This document shows, in pieces, positions 56,663 through 64,000 of a DNA stretch of 64,000 nt. The stretch is from Gonocerus acuteangulatus (Eukaryota > Arthropoda > Insecta > Hemiptera > Coreidae). The translations under genes and the position numbers were made by a program. The stretch is from positions 46,660,345 through 46,724,344 of the forward strand of contig OX328125.1 of the NCBI GenBank assembly GCA_946811695.1. The letters run 5' to 3'. The notes under the pieces were generated by a model that saw only the letters and a list, made by a program, of their open reading frames with translations, was not told the origin of the DNA and made no database searches. Within the stretch, counting starts at the first letter, position 1. Each line of letters opens with the position of its first letter.

Positions 56663-57212
56663 CTATTACTTCGCTGGTACCTCGCTGTCGCACGTATTCC
56701 CTCTCAGTAATATTTCACTCTTTAAAGCTCGACAACCGGAATTCAGGACTGATTTTTCTCAGACCACCCTATACCACCGTGTTCGTAATGAAATGATATT
56801 TATTTTAACCTAACTTTAATTCATTAATCAGACCGATGCAAGTTACTCATTTCGAGTTACCTGTTTACACCCGATAACCCATGGTTGTGACAGGAAAAAA
56901 ATAGGCAACCTATCGTTTGCATATTCTATAGGCTTCATACTTTCGATTGGCATGGAATTTGTCTATTAATCAACCCGATGCAATTTTGGAAAAAAAAAAA
57001 AAAAAAAAAAAAAAAAATTAAATTGTAAATTAATCATATTCTGGACTGAATTTTTTTAGACAACCCATTTGCAGTATCTTTATTGACATAATTAATTTGA
57101 TATAAAATAATTTTCATCCATTAACAGCTCGATGAAGATCGGGGTGTATCGGGATCTTAGACCATAATTCTTAATACGCCGTTAAGCAAACGCAAAAAAA
57201 AAAAAAAATAAC

Positions 57213-58115
57213 TAAAAAAATCTTGAAGTCATTCTAATGGACCGATTTTCCATCTTTAAAATGTTTTCGAAAGCAAGCTTGAATCTCTTAATTTTATTAT
57301 TTTATTTTTTAATATTTAATAAAATGTGCAAAAGAAATTAGTTTCGATTTTTTAACAACTTAAAAAACGTTAATTTGGTACGTTTTTTTACTATATAATC
57401 ATCATTTTCTCAGGAATATCAAGGCCCTAAGAGCATTTTAAGCAGCGAAAAAAAGATTATAATTCAATTTTGTACTGTTTTTTTCATTCTTATTGTTTGT
57501 TGTCTTACGTAAAGACTCAATTTTGTTTTCAAAAAATTGGAACTAATTTTTTTTGGATACTTTAACATCCTATAAAGAATGAAAAAATATTGGTTTATTT
57601 GTTATTAATAAATTCAAGAAAATTACTTTGATTTTGATCGCACAAGATAGTATTACCCCTGAAATAAAAAAAATTCCTTGGAGTATAGGTTTGTATATAT
57701 TTCCCCCTGCTATACTAATGTTACTCCATTTGACGGTACTCTTTGAATATATTCATAAAATGGTTATTATGTTTTATCCATGATTGATTTCCTAGGTTTG
57801 GGAATGTGCTATAAATGAAGCGAAACGAACAGCCCACCAAGAGAGTGTACCTCCATTTTTAACGACCATCCCTAGTCCCCGTAGTCCTATAACTACATGG
57901 AAATCCCCGGTGCTCAGCCTTTACCTTCAGCTCTCTAATTAGCTTCATTGGTTAGTAATTACAAATGACTATCATGGGGACTTCTGCTTCAATTAGCACT
58001 TATTCTCCATGGAGATGCTAATTCAATTATTTTCACTGTTGTGCTTTTTTTCTTGCTTAATTTTATCTGTATCACTATTATTCGAATTAATGCTTTGTTG
58101 TGTTTATTGCGTTAA
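57213..58115. other. Unassigned AT-rich sequence
   Basis: I see nothing supportable. Confidence 0.4.
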
Positions 58116-58117
58116 TT

Positions 58118-58409
58118 CAAAGACTGGCCTTTGTCCTACAAAAGCTCACGACGCGAAGAAGTTATATTAGCCAGACTACGTATCGGCCACAGTCGTGTAA
58201 CTCACGAGTATGTTATGACTAACAAGGACAAACTTATGTGGAGACGTGTAACTCAGTACTCACAATTCTAGCATATACTGACTAAGTGCCATTTAAGACA
58301 GAACCTGGATGCACCTATCGACTCGACAGAATTCCTCGGAAATGACAGCCACCACGTAGATACAATACTCAAACATTTAAAGGACATAGATATTTATAAA
58401 TGCATCTAA
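58118..58409 (+). pseudogene. LINE ORF2 C-terminal remnant (after RNase H)
   Basis: It reads KDWPLSYKSSRREEVILARL, RIGHSRVTHEYVMTNKDKL, then after damage HILTKCHLRQNLDAP, then FLGNDSHHVDTILKHLKDID and a stop at 58407-58409. It closely parallels 63.52-63.83 kb (SSRREEVALARLRIGH, HILTDCRLRTNLDI). The first Cys pair of the zinc knuckle is destroyed and an internal stop is present. It is the same family as the 62.4-63.8 kb element. Confidence 0.7.
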
Positions 58410-58588
58410 AACAAATTATTGGGTAAATACTAAGGTAATTTTTTTAGTTAAAATTCCACTCTAAAGTGTCTGGTCAAAATGATTAAATGGGAATGTATAT
58501 GTTCGCGAATAATCTTTGATGATTTCAACCATCACGGATTACTCGCTTCCCAAAGAAATGACGTTAATAACCGAAACGGTTGAGACGC

Positions 58589-58590
<2 letters not shown>

Positions 58591-58637
<47 letters not shown>
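58591..58637. repeat. Poly(A) tract
   Basis: An A-run of about 47 bases, preceded by 'gacgccataa'. It could be the tail of a retroposed sequence on the plus strand, but I could not define the element. Confidence 0.7.
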
Positions 58638-58640
<3 letters not shown>

Positions 58641-59099
58641 TAAACATCCATTCTTCCAAGAAAATAATGTACCAGTTTTATATCACCCTCTATTGAAAAG
58701 CGCTGGAAAAAAATCAATTCGCATATGAAGCGGTGCATAAAAATAATAATAATGCGTTCATTGCTCACATTTTATACATTATGGTTCATTTAGCATATGT
58801 GAACATCAACATTATAGTTAAGAAGACTATTTTTCAAAATAAAAATGATTTTTTATAGACTCTTCGGCTAGAAATTAAAGACTTTTTCTATTATATCACA
58901 AACATTTATATTCTATTCGTATTAAATTCAAGATATATCATATTGTAGAAATTAGTTTTAGGATATACAGGATTGAGAAAGAAGTAATCTCTTTCACCTC
59001 CTGTAACTTTTTCCATATCCTAAAAACAGTCTGTTAGACAAACGCACGCCCTCTCATTGAAAGTTATTACAGCTGTATTCGACGGATCCTGTTTATAAT

Positions 59100-59320
59100 T
59101 GCATACTTTGAAAGAAAAGCCATCAGCCAACGAGTAGTACGACTAGTATCGAACCAACGGACCTTGGGACGGAAAGCAAATGCCTTAGGAGAAGAAGAAG
59201 AGATTTTTATTTACAAATTGAATATACAATATGTACATTGAGTTTTACATGTTATTATATATTTTACATGTTATTATGTTCTAAATGCCTTAGCACTCTG
59301 GGCCTCTTCATTGTATATAT
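59100..59320 (-). mobile_element. tRNA-Leu-like SINE (family C), copy 4, interrupted
   Basis: On the minus strand it reads GAGGCCCAGAGTGCTAAGGC, then an inserted block, then the rest of the head (ccgtcccaaggtccgttggt, degenerate B box) and ggcttttctttc. The order matches the 41.8-kb copy once the insertion at 59189-59282 is set aside. Confidence 0.55.
59178..59293 (-). mobile_element. 94-bp retroposed scrap with 11-bp target-site duplication
   Basis: AAATGCCTTAG occurs at 59178-59188 and 59283-59293 and brackets 94 bp. On the minus strand the insert ends in ttgtaaataaaaatctcttc followed by TTCTTCTTCTC, so it looks like the extreme 3' end of a LINE or SINE with a TTC-repeat tail. The host SINE is otherwise continuous, which confirms the insertion. 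Confidence 0.65.
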
Positions 59321-61285
59321 GTATGAATTTGAAAAAGAAAAAGAAAAACTGTTTTCTAATTCACAGTAAAGAAAAATATATTATGACTTGCTTAAACACC
59401 ATCCATTCTAGCTTCTATCCTCAGTATAAGGCATTATAAAGATAAGAAATGTCCAAGCCACAATGGAACTTCTAGCATTTATTTATTTCTGTTATAGAGC
59501 TCCCTAATGTACGATTTGCTCTTTTCAACGTTGGTTAATCGGTAGAACAAGGACCGAAATAATTTTTTTTTTCAAAAACTTATGAGAAAAAAATTATTTC
59601 ATAATTTATATTTTTAAAATTAATGAATAGCTGTTATGAAATAATTTTAATATAAATTTTTTTTTAATAAAAATTGTTGGGAATATTTGAATAATAATTG
59701 TTTCCCAACAAAAATTCTAGTTTAATTTTAACATTTAGAAGAAAAAGATTTTGTATTGAGGGAGTAAAAACATGGATATATTTTTAATGTATTTTAAGGA
59801 ATGATATACAGCACATTAATTTAATAAGTTAATTTTAATTAATCACTTATCACGAGAGCTACCATAAATGTCTATTATCCTCAGGGTAAATAAAGAAATA
59901 CTTCATTTGGAACCTTTTTTTTTTTATTTGAAGTTTATGTGAGTGAACCAAAGTTCGGGGACCTGTTATTGCCCTCCCGAAAAATAATTGAGTTTAATCC
60001 CAAACGGTGTCCTGTGAATGAAAATCTGTTCGAGTATTGGGAACATGGCAAATATCCCAAACCCTTATATTTATTGACTAGCCCTTATAATTCAAAGATG
60101 CCCAGGAATGCAAGTTAGAGTCGAAAGGGCTATTTAACACTTTATTATGTATTAAACTACTACAGGAAGAAATTGAGGCCAGATACTTTACAGAAGTTAT
60201 TGTTAATTAAACTACATTGATTTGTATGAGTTAAGTTGTATATACTAGAATATATATTTTTGTTCATTACTTTCTATTCCTTATGGCACTAAAGTTGTTT
60301 TTTATTTAAAATAAATTTAAAAAGTTAAAATATTTGAAAATTTGTATTAAAACTTTTTCTAAAAAAAAAAATTTGGACTAAAATTATTCAAATAATTTTT
60401 ATTTTTACGTTTTTGAAATAAAAATTATTAGAAAACTGTTAAAAAAAATAACAGAATATATCAATTAGGATGAAATTTTTACTTTTATTTCCCTATAATA
60501 AAAATTAAAGGTTAAGTAAAACATGTGAAATAAAAATTAATAGTTATTTTCGGTCCCTGGTGGTCTTCTAATATTGAACGAATTTCTCAGAATAATTGAC
60601 TCGAATCACGACATGAATGACATTTGTGGCTAACCAATACATTCACAGAGTGTGACTTCCATAAATTTAATCATATTTACAATGTCATGTGACAACTGGC
60701 TCTTGTAGACTCGTCAAAACTAACTAACACAATCTACAGAAAGTAATAAAATTAATACACTGTGCTTGCTTATATAGATTAGTTTTTTGATCAATAAATA
60801 CTTTCAGGCTTTTGGAACGTCTATAATAATAAAGAAAAGAGTATTAAAACACTATTCAGTATTATTCACTTTTCACTTACGATATCTGTATTCGAGTAAA
60901 ATTAAGATCACTTTGAACTCTAATAATGTAAAAGGATAGGCGCTAGACCTTAGCAACGATAGTAAATTTGACAAATAATCATATTTGTCATGAAAAGAAC
61001 ATTTACATATTTGTCAAATACCTCTCACTCACTGACCTATCACCGCCCAGCCCAAAACACCTGACAGAAAAAATTGAAATTTATAATGGAAAGACTCACC
61101 AACAATTTCAGTTTCCTGTTGTCGCCTTAAATCTTCATTCTCTTTGGAATTTTTTTTCATATTTTTAACGGAAGATCAAAACCTACCGATAAATGCTTCT
61201 ATTCCTTTACTAATGGCGCAGGGGATATGAATGGAAATGTGCTAAGATGAAGCAGTTCCTACGGATCGGACTTTTATTATGATAA
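59321..61285. other. Unassigned AT-rich sequence
   Basis: I see nothing supportable. The region is strongly AT-rich with many short homopolymers. Confidence 0.4.
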
Positions 61286-61289
61286 GGCC

Positions 61290-61400
61290 TCCTGATTACC
61301 CCAATCGGCCTCCCATCCAAGTATTGACCACGTTGCTGAACTTTACGGATGAAACGGGAACTCTGTATTCGGCTGTCTTGCCCTGAGGTTCAAGCTGAAA
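61290..61400 (-). mobile_element. 5S-rRNA-derived fragment
   Basis: On the minus strand: aaagttcagcaacgtggtca, then atacttggatgggaggccga. These correspond to the middle and the C-box region of 5S rRNA (gttaagcaacgt, ggtcagtacttggatgggtg). The 5' part is degenerate. It retains 5S sequence beyond the point where copies 1-3 switch to their own body, so it may be a separate 5S pseudogene. Confidence 0.55.
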
Positions 61401-61443
61401 CAAGTCCGCCTACAAATATGTGCCATTGTTGTTGTTGTTTTGT

Positions 61444-61568
61444 TTTAGCAATTTCCTCCGAAGGGAAATAGCTATTGAGGTTGCACTCATGTCGGAATTT
61501 TTGAAAAATTTCTTCAAATCTCCATCAATCCTACCTAGTAGACACTGAAAATGACCCCCGTTAAAATT

Positions 61569-61629
<61 letters not shown>

Positions 61630-62425
61630 CTGTTAACACGATAGCGGCCAGAGTTTTTGTTTTTTTCTTCACGAAACTTGGTATATAGCGTTTAATTAGC
61701 AAACGATTGAACGAGTTCGTTAACCACCAAAATCGGTCCACCGGGAGGGGGGGGGGGTTACCCCGGACCCAAAACACTAATTTGACCATGCCAGCCGTAG
61801 TTTTTGTTATATTTCAACGAAACTCGGTATTTGTTATGTTGATCTAAAGAGAGATATACGTTGTAAAAATAAACTAAATCGGTTTATTAGGAGGGGGGGG
61901 GGGTTTACTCCGGACCCACATTACCAATTTGCCACTACCAGCCGTAATTTTATTTACATTTCAACAAAACTCGGTATTCGTGGTGGTAATCAACAGAGAA
62001 AAATGGGTTGTAAAAATAAACTAAATCGGGTTATTTGGAGGAGGGGGGGGGGTTTACTCCGGACCTAGAGTACTAATATACTCATACCGGTCATAAGTTT
62101 TGCTGTATTGTAACGAAACGCGGTATACGTCGGGGGTATCTTATGAGAAAGAAGTGTTGTAAAAATGAAGTAAATCGGTCTATTGGAAGGGAGGGTTTAC
62201 TTTAAACTCTGTTTCATTAGAATTAGCCGGCCAGACGTAGGTTCCCAAAGCCGCCGCCAGGAGCGCTATCTCCCACAAGGTGGACTGTATCCTGTTCCTG
62301 CGTCAGATTAAAAGACGGAAAATGAAGTTTTTGTGTATTTATTAAGTTGTACAGTATTATGTTTTAACATAACTCTGGAAGCAAATTATTTACAAAATTA
62401 ATAATTGAACAGTTCTCATAAGAAA
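61444..62425 (-). mobile_element. Helentron-like element, family F copy 2 (5' truncated)
   Basis: On the minus strand the 3' end is the hairpin ATTTCCCTTCGGAGGAAATT, then GCTAA. Before it lie the aaattttaacgggggtcatt block, a (TA)n array (61572-61620) and four to five ~145-bp units with G/C-runs. The block near 62270-62300 matches 36830-36860. The head and 5' subterminal block are missing beyond about 62425, where a LINE fragment begins. Confidence 0.55.
61572..61620. repeat. (TA)n microsatellite inside family F copy 2
   Basis: About 50 bp of TA at the same position as in copy 1. Confidence 0.9.
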
Positions 62426-62430
62426 TGTAA

Positions 62431-63276
62431 ATGAGCAGAACCGTCGAACCTCCTCTATCTTACAGGAGAGCAGTATTATTAGCGGCATATTATTACAAAC
62501 TTCGATCACTGCCCAATGAAGCTTGCACAAGCGATATCCTCAGTAATCGCAATCTTTATAAGTATGAACAACGGAAAAGTCATGTCCGACCTTTTATTGT
62601 AAGATTTCTTGTTTGTCTTGGGAAACTACAACGTTACAACTCACCGACAAACTTTGAACCCACCTTGGACAATACGAAACTATAACATAGACTTAACTCC
62701 TACAAAGTATCATAAAAAGGACCCAATGTCAACATTACTACATACACAACATTTCACAGAATACTTTAAACAACACGAAAACTGCCTAAAGATATTCACT
62801 GATGGATCAAAAACTGAAAGCGGAGTTGGCTCGGCAGCAGTTATGCAAGAAGATATTTATGCCCAGAAGCTGCCCCCATATTTAAACATATTAGGGGCAG
62901 AATTATATGCCATCCTACTTGCACTCAAAAATATTCCACCTACACAACATAAACACATTATTATATACAGCGACTCATTGAGTTCACTACAATGCCTCCA
63001 GAACCTGTACACAACCCACCCACTATGTACTGAAATAAAAGATAAAATCCATGACTTACAGACACGACAGAAACATATAACACTATCTTGGCTGCCTGGA
63101 CATCAAGACCTCGGTCAAAACACAACTGCTGATAAACATGCTCGACTTGTGACAGAAGAACAGACATATCAACAATTTGATTTATTTCACAAAGACATTA
63201 CTAGACATATCAGCAAAATTATAATAGACAAATGGCGACTTGACTGGCATACTGAGACTGACAATAAACTACGGAC

Positions 63277-63280
<4 letters not shown>
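62431..63280 (+). pseudogene. LINE ORF2 3' region, part 1: reverse transcriptase end and RNase H
   Basis: It begins inside the thumb region (EPPLSYRRAVLLAAYYYKLR). After a frameshift near 62650 it continues as PPWTIRNYNID and a complete RNase H domain: FTDGSKTESGVG, LGAELYAILLALKNIP, IIYSDSLSSLQCLQNL and LSWLPGHQDLGQNTTADKHA. All four acidic positions (D, E, D, D) are kept. The tail IDKWRLDWHTETDNKLRTI runs into a SINE at 63281. RNase H here marks an I-, Loa- or R1-like clade, distinct from the Jockey at 15-19 kb. The 5' part of the element is absent. Confidence 0.8.
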
Positions 63281-63348
<68 letters not shown>

Positions 63349-63523
63349 GGCGCATCTACTTCTAGGTCATTAGCGCCGACATCCAGGGTACAGCGAGGAA
63401 TTTTCCCAACGAGCCTTGAGATGAGAAAATTCCTGCCGGAGGTGGGGATCGAACCCACCATCTCCCGCTTATGAATCCAAGGCGCTAACCATTAGACCAC
63501 GGGAGGCCCCACTACGGACTATT
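63268..63523 (-). mobile_element. tRNA-derived SINE (family B), copy 3, with 13-bp target duplication
   Basis: ACTACGGACTATT at 63268-63280 and 63511-63523 brackets a 230-bp SINE read on the minus strand. The head is GGGGCCTCCCGTGGTCTAAT, then GGTTAGCGCC (A box). The anticodon-loop position reads TTCATAA, and the B box is GTGGGTTCGATCCCCACC. The body is ttcctcgctgtaccctggat and gtcggcgctaatgac, followed by a poly(A) tail of about 66 bases. The long uninterrupted tail and perfect duplication indicate a young insertion. Confidence 0.85.
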
Positions 63524-63826
63524 AAACGCACTATTTCGGACTGGTCATCATCGTACAGGAATTCACGCCGAGAAGAAGTAGCCCTTGCGAGGCTAAGAAT
63601 CGGCCATACACGCATAACCCATGAGTACCTGATGACAAAGACTGACAAACCAAAATGTAAACATTGTAACACAGACCTTACTGTAAAACATATATTAACA
63701 GACTGTCGGTTACGGACTAACTTGGACATTCCACATGACCTGACAGATATACTTTCTGAAGGCAGCCAACATATTGATACAATACTGACCTATTTGAAAA
63801 ACAATAACATTTTTGACAAAATATAG
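63524..63826 (+). pseudogene. LINE ORF2 3' region, part 2: zinc-knuckle tail
   Basis: This continues part 1 after the SINE: TISDWSSSYRNSRREEVALA, RLRIGHTRITHEYLMTKTDK, then CKHCNTDLTVKHILTDC and a C-terminal helix to the stop at 63826. The Cys-X2-Cys...His-X4-Cys knuckle and 'HTR.TH.Y' are typical of the end of RNase H-bearing LINE ORF2. The following ~170 bp to the window end would be the 3' UTR. Confidence 0.8.
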
Positions 63827-64000
63827 ACTTCACATTCAACCTGGGGCAAATGGTCACATAATCATAAGAATTCCAATTCACTTCTTCTTACAATAAAATC
63901 ACAGCGATACAGAATGATTTATGCTTTACATTTTCTTACCATCTCCTTTTAATAACAACATTTTTATTTTATTTATTTTTATAGTTATGTAGGTATATAA

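Larger units (their letters stand above)
55043..57164. mobile_element. Fold-back DNA element with ~400-bp inverted arms
   Basis: TGGTCTAAGATCCCGATACA at the left end is mirrored at the right end, and the mirrored homology continues for about 400 bp (55043-55470 and 56735-57164). TAA flanks both sides (55040-55042 and 57165-57167). A sub-motif (gggttgtct, then aaatcagtcc) occurs twice within each arm (55146 and 55433; mirrored 56740 and 57055). This suggests an inner element with its own inverted ends nested in an outer one. The core holds a decayed mariner-like transposase. Confidence 0.65.
54917..57212 (+). mobile_element. 5S-rRNA-derived SINE, copy 3, split by a fold-back element
   Basis: The 5' half (54917-55042) begins GCCAACAGCCATAGCCACGT and holds GATCACCGAAGTTAAGCAAC, very close to 5S rRNA, then the family body (agacagcccggtgttaataa). 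The 3' half (57165-57212) has ttcttaatacgccgtta and an A-run. The 2.1-kb insertion at 55043-57164 separates them with TAA on both sides. Confidence 0.65.

Noticed and set aside
58553..58590. Sixth hammerhead-like core (tgacgttaataaccgaaacg)
   Set aside because: The leading CUGA box is incomplete and helix II pairing is poor, so it was not counted.
63420..63510. Possible tRNA gene on the minus strand with CAT in the loop position
   Set aside because: The stems do not pair well, and it is followed by a SINE body, a poly(A) tail and target duplications.

Overview
This window looks like repeat-rich nuclear DNA from an arthropod, most likely an insect with a large AT-rich genome. That assignment is inference. 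It rests on the transposon families seen: a Jockey-type LINE, a Copia element primed by half of initiator tRNA-Met, PIF/Harbinger, mariner and hAT-like elements, tRNA- and 5S-derived SINEs, and Helentron-like repeats. I find no intact host gene that I can name. Almost every readable protein belongs to a mobile element, and many long open frames are artefacts of tandem repeats.

Layout. 0.6-2.9 kb: PIF/Harbinger remnant with inverted ends, a MADF ORF and the start of a transposase. 2.9-3.4 kb: RNase H fragment of a LINE. 4.1-5.9 kb: MITE-like repeat, then a 613-bp palindromic insertion carrying hammerhead-ribozyme-like cores between 14-bp target duplications. 8.5-12.1 kb: Helentron-like repeats and tRNA-Leu-like SINEs. 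14.7-19.3 kb: an apparently intact Jockey LINE (ORF1 and ORF2 overlapping at ATGA, minus strand). 19.6-19.8 kb: a small Cys-rich ORF. 20.9-23.0 kb: mariner-like element with ~300-bp inverted repeats inside a (TA)n array. 23.2-29.4 kb: a hairpin MITE, SINEs, two more Helentron-like copies and a 61-bp tandem array. 32.0-35.0 kb: 5S-derived SINEs, a large (TC)n tract and a 1.6-kb inverted repeat. 36.6-38.5 kb: a second Helentron-like family with ~145-bp tandem units. 39.6-40.0 kb: RTE-like remnant. 44.2-46.1 kb: SINEs and a hAT-like MITE. 46.1-49.4 kb: a 3.3-kb hAT-like fold-back whose arms are 24-bp minisatellites.

The most striking object is at 49.7-52.9 kb. It is a Copia-type LTR element with two LTRs that I read as identical, a perfect 5-bp target duplication, a primer site and a polypurine tract. 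Its integrase and most of its reverse transcriptase are gone, and about 1.0 kb of foreign, intron-free coiled-coil coding sequence sits in frame in their place. It looks like a recent, non-autonomous element that transduced a cellular gene.

54.9-57.2 kb is a three-layer nest: a 5S SINE split by a fold-back, which in turn holds a decayed mariner transposase. 58.1-59.3 kb has a LINE tail fragment and a SINE broken by a 94-bp retroposed scrap. 61.3-63.8 kb has a 5S-SINE fragment, a second copy of the 36.6-kb repeat, and a LINE 3' region (RT end, RNase H, zinc knuckle) split by a tRNA-derived SINE with a 13-bp target duplication.

Functionally the parts form mobile-element relationships, not a pathway. 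The Jockey element is a plausible source of enzyme for the A-tailed insertions. The Copia chimera and the fold-backs would need proteins supplied in trans. All family names come from reading motifs by eye; no search was run.
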